Shown here in pieces: positions 11,801 through 21,600 of a stretch of 64,000 nucleotides of DNA. Numbering within the stretch: position 1 is the first letter of the stretch; each line of letters opens with the position of its first letter. The translations under genes were made by a program, and so were the position numbers. Location of the stretch: positions 6,409,501 to 6,473,500 of the forward strand of contig CAUEEP010000743.1 in the NCBI GenBank assembly GCA_958450365.1, given 5' to 3'. Under the pieces are notes generated by a model, which worked only from the letters and a program-made list of their open reading frames with translations, had not been told where the DNA came from and did not search any database. This DNA is from Mesorhabditis belari (lineage: Eukaryota; Nematoda; Chromadorea; Rhabditida; Rhabditidae).

Positions 11801-12573
11801 ATGGGGGATATTTTTTGGCTTGCTTAGGCGTTAGTATTCAAAAATAAAGACCCTAGTTTTCCTGTTTTCCTTACCAATTTGATGATAAGATCTTGAAACG
11901 GTGGATTCGATCGACGCCCCGGATTGCACAAAAGAATATTTTGCGGTTTCAAATCACGATGCATAATCCCTTTTACATGAATTGCTTGAAGGGCTCGTGC
12001 TGTAAAGATTTCCATTAAACATTTGATTTCCATTTTAGAATTTGTACATTCTCCTATTGACTTGTACATTTTACATTTTACATTCTTCCCATTCTTTTTT
12101 TCACAAACCAATATGTATGACAAGATGTTGAATTGTATCTTCTTTCATTGTGCTTTTTTGTTGAAGATAATCCGCGAGATCTCCTCCATTGCAAAATTCC
12201 ATTACCAGAAAGACATGGGTAGCCGTCTCTGTGCATTTCAGCAGAGTCACCAAATTCTCATGTTTTAAACCACTCAATTCCTAGAAGATTTGAAAGTTAT
12301 AATCGCAAGATTTCTCTTTTTTTTTACTTTTAAAATCTTGATCTCTTTTTGAAGAAGATTTTTCGACTTTTGGAGATTCTTCTTGGCAATCGCCTTGATA
12401 GCCACAGGCTCCTCAGGACGCTGAAAATCGACAATTAGATAGATTTTCTATATCCATATATATCTTTCGGATTTATTTCTCACCACTCGATATCGTCCTT
12501 TGTAAACGATAGCAAAAGCGCCATGTCCTATGATGTCTCTGTTGTTGTACTCAAAATCGTCGAAGCGCTCCAT
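8827..12573 (-). CDS. unc-51: UNC-51/ULK autophagy-initiating Ser/Thr kinase
   Basis: A multi-exon minus-strand gene. From the start at 12573 the N-terminus reads [18 protein letters not shown] (Gly-rich loop [11 protein letters not shown]). Then come [10 protein letters not shown] (about 12400), [12 protein letters not shown] (about 11950), [11 protein letters not shown] (about 11780), GSPMYMAPE (about 11720) and a [11 protein letters not shown] helix F. A long Ser/Pro-rich spacer (about 11370-10000) and the C-terminal MIT-type domain ([13 protein letters not shown] near 9220; [11 protein letters not shown] near 9130; LRILERQGF in the last exon) follow. This is the full ULK1/UNC-51 layout. 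The kinase starts autophagy and in nematodes also acts in axon guidance. Catalytic Lys, HRD Asp and DFG are all present. Introns near the 3' end hold minisatellites at 8930-9048 and 9884-9966. One exon (9280-9333) has been copied to 8411. Confidence 0.93.
8930..9048. repeat. 13-bp minisatellite in unc-51 last intron
   Basis: About nine exact copies of TTTAGCTTTATCT between the last two unc-51 exons. Confidence 0.92.
9884..9966. repeat. 10-bp minisatellite in unc-51 intron
   Basis: Alternating copies of CTTAGTTAAG and CCTTAGTTAA directly beside the splice site of a C-terminal spacer exon. Confidence 0.85.
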
Positions 12574-13486
12574 AGCGGCTTCACTTCTGCCCCAAAAGGG
12601 CTCATAAAAATCAAACTAAACTTTTTGCCGTTTTGCAAGTACAAGAAACATTTAAGAAAACATATAATTTCAATCAAAGATTTCAAGATTTTAATCAAAT
12701 TTTCCATTTCAGATTGACCAAAGCAACTTTGAACCAAATTTAGAGAGATAAGGAAACAAATCTAGAGAGATCAGGAACCTAATTTAGAGCAAGAGAGGGG
12801 AAACAGGGAAATTATTAGGAAGAAAAGGAAATTTGTCCTATTTGGCAAGGAAATTGTTTGTTCATAATGAGGAAATGTTTCAAGAAAATGATGACCAATT
12901 ATTGCCAAATCGAGTAAACCGATAAGGTATACTAGAGAAAAAAATATGGGCCTATTTGGTCGACTATATTGGGGAAATTGGTTTGGGAAGAGGCCGATGG
13001 AAGATAAAGAGCAGATGGGAGAGAATCCGAGAAACGAGCCGGGCAGTCAGCTGGCAGAATCGATACGCAACGCGGGTTCTCCCCCCGCCTCCCACACACA
13101 CCACAGCACACCCATTTCACTCATTCATTTCCCTTCGAGACTCACCTCGCATTCAAATATCTCCGAAAAACCTCGTCGTCCTTCAGTAGCTGTTGATCGC
13201 CTACGTTTAGTGCCTAAATTTCTGTAACTCTCTCATTTCTTCGTTTTCTCGGCACTCCTAAATTTGGGCTTATCTCGCTTGCAGCTCAAATTTTGAGCAA
13301 CTTTTTGTCCGGTTAGCTGCTTTTGATCAAAGCTTGTAAATAAAGCTCAAAGTTAGGCCAACGGTTTTAATTTTATTTTTTGAATCTGGATCCTTTTGGC
13401 TTCACAATTGTTCCATTGTCTTTAAAAGTACGATTTAACTAACGTGCTTTGAAACATTTTCCCCAAAACTCTTGAGGCTTAAACGT
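12574..13486. other. unc-51 upstream region
   Basis: The interval should contain the unc-51 promoter. Open frames near 12930-13230 overlap on both strands and lack splice or domain support. A GC-richer patch around 13000-13100 has no recognisable gene. Confidence 0.5.
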
Positions 13487-13871
13487 GTCTATGATGCTCA
13501 GTGGAGAGGCTACAAAAACTGATGCTAATAAAATTTTAAACGATTTGTCCGGACATAAAAGCTAATGTTTATTTCTTACTCTACAATAAATAAATTTTAA
13601 AAACGATATGGTTGGTTTTTTATTTGGTTTGATATGGTTTATTTGGTGAAAGCACGAGCCTGAGAAAGCAGGTACGAGGATTCTCGAGTGGATTCATCTT
13701 TGAGCTCATATTGCAGCTGATACGGTGTGTTGTCTTTCAAGAGACGAATCACTGACTAAAGTTTGGTGATTGGATGTTTGTTTTAGGAAATATTAAAAGA
13801 TTATTTGAAAATAATCTTTATTTATGAGAAAACTTACACCAAAATTGCTAAAGTGATTCGGGTGATTTGTA
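13487..13871 (-). pseudogene. Duplicated 3' end of the ML-domain gene
   Basis: This closely matches 5597-5975: the 3' flank, the whole last exon and the start of the penultimate exon of the ML gene, in the same orientation. Relative to the source, the last exon has lost the conserved Cys (SCML became SYLL) and changed Gly to Arg. Six bases (CGAGAG) are missing at the penultimate exon edge, and everything upstream is absent. No promoter, start or signal peptide remains, so it is a non-functional fragment. It also carries the final exon of the neighbouring Cys-rich gene, so the duplication was of genomic DNA, not of mRNA. Confidence 0.85.
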
Positions 13872-13947
13872 TTGCTTTCGATCCGACTTATATACGACCA
13901 CAATCCAGCTTGTTTAATTTTTTTTTAAATTAATAAATGTTTAATCC

Positions 13948-14378
13948 GGGGGTGGGACAAATGCGACCTTTTTTTGCGCACCCGGACATTTGCGCACCTT
14001 TTTTTTTGCTGGAAAAGGCCTTAGGCAAGGCCGTAGAGCTTCGAGAATATTTCGAAAATATTTCCATATAAGGGAATCGTATGCGTAGATTCCGAATTTC
14101 GACAAATCACACCTCGCAGACACGTCAGATTTGGGCTAAAAGGCAAAAACTGCGGAAAAGCGTTAAGTTGCGTAGTTTTTGCCTTTTAGCCCAAATCTGA
14201 CGTGTCTGCGAGGTGTGATTTGTCGAAATTCGGAATCTACGCATACGATTCCCTTATATGGAAATATTTTCGAAATATTCTCGAAGCTCTACGGCCTTGC
14301 CTAAGGCCTTTTCCAGCAAAAAAAAAGGTGCGCAAATGTCCGGGTGCGCAAAAAAAAGGTCGCATTTGTCCCACCCCC
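13948..14378. mobile_element. Mutator-like fold-back MITE, copy 1
   Basis: A near-perfect inverted repeat with about 200-base arms and a short centre (GGAAAAGCGTTAAGTTGCG region). Ends are GGGGGTGGGACAAATGCG and its complement. It is flanked by a 9-base target duplication GTTTAATCC (13939-13947 and 14379-14387). Nine-base duplications and long TIRs suggest a non-autonomous Mutator-like element. Arm identity is almost total apart from T-run lengths, so insertion is recent or the arms are homogenised. An identical 60-residue frame on both strands is only a by-product of the symmetry. Confidence 0.9.
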
Positions 14379-14712
14379 GTTTAATCCAGTTTAATTGATT
14401 TGGTGGCAAATTCCCTTCAAATGTAAAGATATTCAATTTACTCGACGTGTAAAGAGGATTACTCGTAGTTACTCGACCAAAAACGTCTCCTAATCGAGTA
14501 AAAATCACTCATGCTAATTTTACTCGAGTAATTACTTACTTACTTACTTACTCGGAAGGAACACGCTCTATTTCAGATTATCGATTCAGACTATTTTAAA
14601 AGTTGATGCACTTGTCTTAATTATTGTTAGTTCTTGTTTTCTCCAAAAATGGGTTATTTTTTAATTTACTCATCTCCCCACCTCTTCCTCCCAAATTTGA
14701 TGCTTTCTTTTT

Positions 14713-15502
14713 GGTACTATCCTAGTTGGGGGACACTTTTTTTTCTTCAAAACCACTTTTTCTGGGAGGTAGTCAAAACAGCGCCATAATAGAAAACGTT
14801 CAAAACAGCGCCGTCAAATTTCTCAAAATCCAAAAAACCAAGCCGGTTCAAGTTTTATATCAAAAAATTCCTTGCGTTCTTGGCTACATGATGGGTGAAA
14901 CAGTTTTTTAAAAAAGTTAATATTTCACAGATAAAAAGAGCACTCAAAATGTGTGCCGAGTGATACTCAGTTGGTTAACTGAATATCTTTAGAGACCCAT
15001 TTTGAGTGCTCTTTTTATCTATGAAATATTAACTTTTCTAAAAAACTGTTTCACCCATCATGTAGCCAAGTACGCAAGGAATTTTTTGATATAAAACTTG
15101 AACCGGCTTGGTTTTTGGAGTGTGAGAAATTTGACGGTGCTGTTTTGACGTTTTCTATTATGGCGCTGTTTTGACTACCCCCTTTTTCTGGGGTAGTTTT
15201 AGGCATAGATTCCAAAAAACACAAAAAGAGCTTGGGAAAGGGCGTTTTAAGCCACGTTTCGGGGCTCCAAAGTATGCCCTCATATAGTGTGATGAGGATA
15301 CACATAGGGGAGAGGCCTAAAAATGGTCTCGCAAAACCATTTTTGAAGTACAATATAAAAGCGCGCACTTTGGAGCCTCGAAACGTGGTTTAAAGCGCCT
15401 TTTCCCAAGCTCTTGTTGTGTTTTTTGGAGTCTACGCCTAAAACTACCCCAGAAAAAGTGGTTTTGAAGAAAAAAAGTGTTCCCCCCAACTAGGATAGTA
15501 CC
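14713..15502. mobile_element. Double-hairpin fold-back element inserted in the LINE
   Basis: The ends GGTACTATCCTAGTTGGG and its complement form about 50-base terminal inverted repeats. Inside are two separate fold-back units, about 14765-15182 and 15183-15450, each with its own arms and loop. An 8-base target duplication TTCTTTTT flanks the whole (14705-14712 and 15503-15510). The element interrupts the 5' part of a degenerate LINE. No transposase is visible, so it is non-autonomous. Confidence 0.88.
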
Positions 15503-16258
15503 TTCTTTTTCCCTAGTATTTTTCTTACTAATGCCCATGGCATTGTCTCTAATAGCAAAAATCGCTTAGCTTACTTTCCAGACTCGTGCAAAATCTGATT
15601 TTTTTGCTATCACCGAGACATGGCTAGACGACTCTCTAGTCTCCTCTATTCTTGACCCTAGTGATTATTACCATATTATTAGGTGTGATAGAGCTTCTTT
15701 CACTAAATCACATGGTGGCGGTGTTTTGTTTTTCTCCTTAAGTCCCTGCTATGTGGTTTACTGCAGTTCCATTTTTAACTGTAATTGTAGATGTTTATCT
15801 TGGTAGGAAAGTTCGTTTTCTTGTCGTTTATCAGCCCCCCTAGCGTGAATTTTACTGATACTTCTCGTTTGTTTAATCATTTATCACTATTCTTGCATGA
15901 TTCGGAGATCAACATTTTACTAGGCGATTTAAATTTTCATGTCACGCATTCTAATGGCAAATTTGTGTGTGATAGGTATCCCATTATTTTGCTAGAAAAT
16001 TTTCTTGTTAAATGCTCTCTATTTTAACACATTTGCTACCTTCTGCCACGATTTTTATATTTTAGATCTGGTCTTGTCCGATTCCCCTGATGCCATCATG
16101 GAGCTGAAGCTTTTGGAGCCTCTTCCTGGATCTGACCATATGGGTTTGCGTTCAAAATCAAAGACTACAATTTTCGACTCCTCCACGGAAAGGTTGCGTG
16201 CACTTTGAATTTAATCCCGACCAAGCGGCTCTTCCCTTCTTAAACTCCCTTAGTGGGG

Positions 16259-16303
16259 GAATTTATCCTAGAGTCCCCTTAGTGGGGACTCTAGGATAAA
16301 TTC
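16259..16303. repeat. Perfect 20-base hairpin in LINE
   Basis: Arms 16259-16278 and 16284-16303 (GAATTTATCCTAGAGTCCCC and its complement) enclose a 5-base loop TTAGT. It breaks the LINE coding frame. Confidence 0.9.
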
Positions 16304-18221
16304 TATAGATGATGACTATAATTTTCTCTATTCTAAAATTCACTTTGCCGTAGAAAACTCATGCTCTCACCCTGTAAAATTAGTCTCAAAATAATATTAC
16401 GAGAGCTAAAGCAAGACAAGAGTTTTTTTTAAAGATCTAGCTACGCAAATCCTTTGGTTGACCCACTAGTAATCGAAGAACAGTTCAAGCTCTCGAAATT
16501 TTGTCAAAAGTTTGAGTCAAACATTGAAAGGAAAGCTGTTTATTCGAAAAACAGCAAGTCTTTCTTCTCCTATTTAAACTTTAAAACTAAAGATTCAAAG
16601 ATTGCCTCCAATTCTTTCATTGATCCTTTAAACAGTACTAAAATTGGTTCCAATCTCAATACAATTGTCACTGAATTTGCCAAATTCTTTCATAGTGTAA
16701 ATACAGTTACAGATGAAACGAAAAGCCCGGCTTTTCCGGTAAAGCGAATTGGTGTGTAGTCAGATTTTTTAATCTGTGTTGCGGACATTGAGAAAGCTTT
16801 TTGTAAATATGACCTAAAAAGTCGTCTAGTCTAGATAACCTCTCAGCTTTTGCTATTAAGAGACTTTCTAGAGTGCTTACCTACCCTCTTAAAATTTTTC
16901 AAAAAAATTCTTATTATTTCAGATGTCCCCTCTTTTTGGAAACAATCTTTAGTTATTCTCCTTCTCAAAAAGTCTCCTAAAAACCTTTTCAGTAACTATT
17001 GTTCGATATCTTTAACCTCCCCTGTATCTAAACATTTTGAAATTATCATGAAAGATAAAGTTACAGCTTATCTTGATAAGCATGGACTTATCTCCGACTA
17101 TCAACTTGGCTCCCTTAAAAAATAAGTCCACCACTTATCAGCTTATTTTAGCTCACCAATATTTCTTTAAAGCCGTAGATCAAAAACAATATAAGCACTA
17201 TCAGCTTGAAGCTGTGTTTTTAAATTTTGCTAAAGCTTTCGACACTATTAAATTCTTAGTTCATAAACTACATGCATAATGCATATAAAATCTGCTCCTC
17301 GATGATTTCTGTTATTAAAAGTTTCCTTACTCAGCGAACTTTCAAAGTTCTTTCAAACGATCCTCTTTCCCCTTCCTTTAATCGCTTTAGCGGTGTACCC
17401 AAGGAAGTATTCTGGGTCCTATGCTTTTTACAATTTACATTAATGATTTAGCTGAATTAAATTTTTCATCTAGAGACTTATCTATCTGGCTTTATGCTGA
17501 TGACTCTAAATTAACTTTTAAAATCCCCCATCAAAGATGAAGCCGCTAAGCTTGCTTTTTTAGAAGACGCCATGTCAGCTCTTGACCTGGTTGGGAAATG
17601 ATCCCATAATTGGAAACTAGCTTTAGCCCCTACGAAATCCCATCATTTCTCTACCGGAAATGCTTTTTTCCCTTGGAAATTAATTCTACACCATTAAACA
17701 TGATTGGCAAAGAGGATTATACCAGAGATCTTGGAGTCCATGTTTCCCCACTTTTCAATTTCTCAAATCAAATTGAAATTATATGTCGTAAGGCTTCTTT
17801 TGTGTCTAGTCGTGTCCTAAAAGCAGTTTGTTTTCGAAAATTGATAATTACAGGAACTGTTTCATCACTTACGCTAGACCCATTTTAGAATATGTATCTA
17901 TAGTTTGGACAAATACACAAGTTGATATCTCTCGTCTAGATAAAATCCAGCAGAGATATACTAAGATAGCTCTATGGAAAATAGATTTTTTTCAAATTTG
18001 CAAACTCTAGTTGCACTGATAAACTCGAAATTTTTGATCTTATATCCCCTAGGTACCGCCGCTTGGTCACGGGTTTCATAGAATGTTTCAAAATTGCAAA
18101 GGGCAAGCAACCTATCCCTCTTTTTTCGAGATTTATTCAAAGTTAATTCGACGGCTAATTCAGGGAGATGCTCCTTCGTGTTAGAAATTCCAATCACCTT
18201 CAATAATCTTGTGTATTATAC

Positions 18222-18282
18222 TTTTGAAGTACCGCCCCCAAGTGTCCCCATATGGGAACACTTGGGGGCGGTACTTCAAAAT
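18222..18282. repeat. Near-perfect 28-base hairpin in LINE
   Basis: The left arm contains GAAGTACCGCCCCCAAGTG. The right arm is its complement after a 4-base ATAT loop, with one mismatch. Confidence 0.9.
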
Positions 18283-18690
18283 ATTGTGCATAACTCTTTT
18301 CCAATGAGAAATGCCAGAATTTGGAATCTACTCCCTAGAGTTTTAAGAGAGTTCAATGGTATTGAAGCCTTTAAATTATCTGTAGATCTTGATCTTGCAG
18401 TTCTCGTTGATTCTTGACTTTATCGGTGCTACCCAATTATTACATATATTATATCGTGTTGCTTTTTATCGATCCTTTTCGTGTGTATTCGTGTTGACCA
18501 GGAATTATGGGGCGTAAGCAAAACCCTCTTTCCTCTCAGTGCTTTTAATCACATTTTATTGTTTATTTGTTTTTCATCTGTCTTTCGTGGTCAAACCGTT
18601 TTAACTTTTATACAAAACTGGCTTCAGACCGAACTCTTTTCGAATTCTTGAACTTTCACAAATTGCATCATCAATCGTCCGATTTCAACA

Positions 18691-21600
18691 ATGTCTGGAA
18701 ACTGGGACGACACAGGTAAACAAAAGAAAATATAGAAAATTCTCAATTTTGTATTAATTCAGATAGCGAAGATGATATGGTGGTTGTTGTGGAGGAGAAG
18801 CCAGTGATCATGCCTCGATCTCGACAGCCATCCATGGCAAAGAGTCTCGAAAAGGCCTCAATTCTCGAGAATCCCGTTGCCGGATCAACGAAAGATGATG
18901 TAAATATATCAATCACATGAAATTTTCAAAAAATATTAAACTTAACCTGTTTTCAGAGTGATGACGATGGTGCGAGCACGACCTCTCGATCGGCTGGATC
19001 GGAAAGCTTTGAAGACGACAGTGATGTCATCTTTCTTGACTATGATTCGGATAGAGATATGAAGAAGGTAACAATTTGAACAAAAGTCTATAAACTTTCT
19101 TTGTGAATTCAGATGATCAGCCTCTTTCGATGTGGTTATCGGGATATCATTGCCGAATTCGCCGACGTGGAGATCTTTTTGATATCGCTCGACTCATTGA
19201 TCATCGAATGCACCGCTCACTGTTATCACAATTGGACATTAGCCGGTCAATCGCTTGTACTCAATTCACAGGTTAGTCAAAATGGAAAACTTTATCTACA
19301 GGGTGGCTAATAAGTATTTTCGCGTGCTTGAACGTGTGTTACTACTCGAGGCTAGTTTCAAATCTCATGAATAACATACCAATATGTTGCTAAGAGTCTA
19401 GGGATTCTAAATATAGACAAGAATTTTTTAGACAATGACTGTGAAAGATTTTATTGTAATTCTTTTGCTTTTGAAAAAGGTACTTTGCCCGAGGTTAATT
19501 CAGAGCTTCTTATGCAAGTAGGATTTCTATCTATTCAGCGAACTTTTTAAATTTTGCTCCAAAATGTTGCCCAAAATGTTTTCTTACTGAAATAGTTTGA
19601 AATTTAGCTCAAAGTGACCCTTTTTAAAAAATTGTATGGTTCTTTGTGGCTCTCATTAATACCAATGTTTTTTGGCACTTTGCTTTTGTGGTTTGATCTT
19701 CTGAGCATCCTTCACAAAAATATTTTGCACCAAACTTTAAAAAAACGAACAGTGGGCAAAGTGCCTTTTTTGAAAAGCACAAGAATAGCAATAGAATTTT
19801 TCAATTTTTCACAGTCATTGTCTTAAAAATTCATGCCTATATTTAGATTCCCTAGACTCTTAGCAACATTTTAGTATGTTATTCATGAGATTTGGAACTA
19901 CAGTGCGTCTCATATTTCGAGACACCCCCCCCAATTTCAATTTTCTCTGTTTGAAGCGTTTTCACAGTTTGTTGGCAATCGAAATGTTGTTTTTCGAGAT
20001 CAGCTTATTCGAAAATCCAAATTGATATTGTTTATTCCAAACAACGGAAATAGCTTTTTAAAGTAACGAACTAAGAAATTTAGGTGTCCCAAATTTCGAG
20101 ACACCTTAAAAATAAATGAGCATTAGCATATCAAAAACATGAGTCAGCGTTTTAAATTCATCTAATAATCAATTTGTTGTCCTTTTCTTTGAATCAAGTA
20201 TGCATTCGTTAATTCATCGTTGAAACGAGATTTTCGAGGAGTTTGAGTGGCAATTGGTTTCGTTCAACCTCAATCGACTTTTTGAGATCAAAAACCTTAT
20301 CATACTGCTTTCCATCACCATAAACCGGTATTGCTAAGACTTCCCACACAAGCTCTCGATGGGATTGAAATCAGACGAGCCGACCAATCAATTAGTAGAA
20401 TATTCTGTTTAGCCAGGTAAGCTTTTGTTGAGTTGCTCACATGAATGCTCGCATTATCTAGTAAAAATGCGTAGTCTGGGTTCAGATTTGATGTAAAAAA
20501 AGGCGTAATATCTTTGTTCAAAACGTTCCTGGTAGTCGTGGCTGTTCATTTTGCTTGTTGTAAACTGAATTGGAAATGTGCCCCTGCATGAAAAGCCTCC
20601 CATGTCATAACTGAGTCTCTACCCAAATTACGCTTAGAAAAAGCCAAGAGATTCTTTCGGGAGTCATGCCAGTAATATCGAAAACCATCACAGCCATCAA
20701 GATTCCACTTTTTTTCACCCGAGAAAACAACCTTTCTTAATTCCTAATCATCTCGTTTTGGCAAACTCGCGTCTATTCACTCTGTGTTCTTCCGCCAATC
20801 TCCCCGATTGACGGAAGAGCCTTGGCCATCTTTTGGTATTTGAGATTTGGAGAAGCGGATATAATTCGATGGGCTGTTAACTTTGAAATGTTCAATCCGC
20901 ATTCCTAAGCGAGCCTTCGACATGATTTCTGGCTGTTTAATGCGGTGTTCAAGAGATGTCGCTTGTCTCGTTGATTAACTTTGGACTTTGGTTCCGGTTT
21001 CTGTTTTCTTTTTGGATTTTCAGTCCTTTTAATAACATTTCGGACTTCAGACTTCGACAAATTCAGTGTTTTTGCGATGAATCCGTATCTGTGCCCGGCT
21101 TTGTGAGAGCTTTTGAGAGCATCGATCTATCCGAGTTTTACGCCACTCAACCGCTTGTAACCCGTCATTCTAAAGAAACAAATTAAAAGAGAACAGTAAA
21201 TATACACAAAAAACAAAGTAAAATTTTAAAAAACACATAAAAAGAGAAAATCGCAAAAATTATCAAAGGTGTCTTGAAATTTGGGACACCTAAATTTCTT
21301 AATTTGTTACATTACAAAGCTTTTTCTGTTATTTTTTGGAATAAACAATATCAATTTCGATTGCCAACAAACTAGGAAAGCGCTTCAAACAGAGAAAATT
21401 TGGGGGTGTCTCGAAATATGAGATGCACTGTAGCCTCGAGAAGTAACACGCGTTCAAGCATGCGACAATATTTAGCTTTTTTGTATCATTGACTGATTTC
21501 TTATTGAATGATACCAAAATCGGGTTGGTGTGATGTAAACTGACGGTTTGACTACGATAGTTTTCTCAACTGGCTGCCTTTTAGAAAACACATTACTCGT

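Larger units (their letters stand above)
14590..18480 (+). mobile_element. Degenerate non-LTR retrotransposon (CR1/Jockey-type LINE)
   Basis: Broken plus-strand frames give an APE-type endonuclease (ITETWLDDS near 15615, LLGDLNFH near 15915, GSDHMGL near 16130), then reverse transcriptase (LTSPVSKHFE near 17020; AKAFDTI near 17235; LYADDSKL near 17495). The C-terminal part ends near 18417. Many stops and frameshifts make it dead. No RNase H domain is apparent. The 5' limit is uncertain because a fold-back element is inserted at 14713-15502. Two small perfect hairpins (16259-16303 and 18222-18282) interrupt the reading frames. Confidence 0.85.
19300..21475. mobile_element. Fold-back element split by a mariner insertion
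   Basis: The left arm (about 19320-19480: TTACTACTCGAGGC, AACATACCAATATGTTGC, GACAATGACTGTGAAA) is repeated inverted at about 19740-19900 and continues after the mariner copy at 21431-21475 (CCTCGAGAAGTAACACGCGT). Removing 19901-21430 restores a continuous inverted-repeat element of about 650 bases inside a helicase intron. The outer ends are not precisely defined. Confidence 0.75.

Noticed and set aside
12932..13227. Overlapping open frames upstream of unc-51
   Set aside because: Frames overlap on both strands, lack recognisable domains and splice structure, and lie in the expected promoter region.
13941..14384. Identical 60-residue frames on both strands
   Set aside because: Explained by the symmetry of the fold-back MITE; no gene-like composition.
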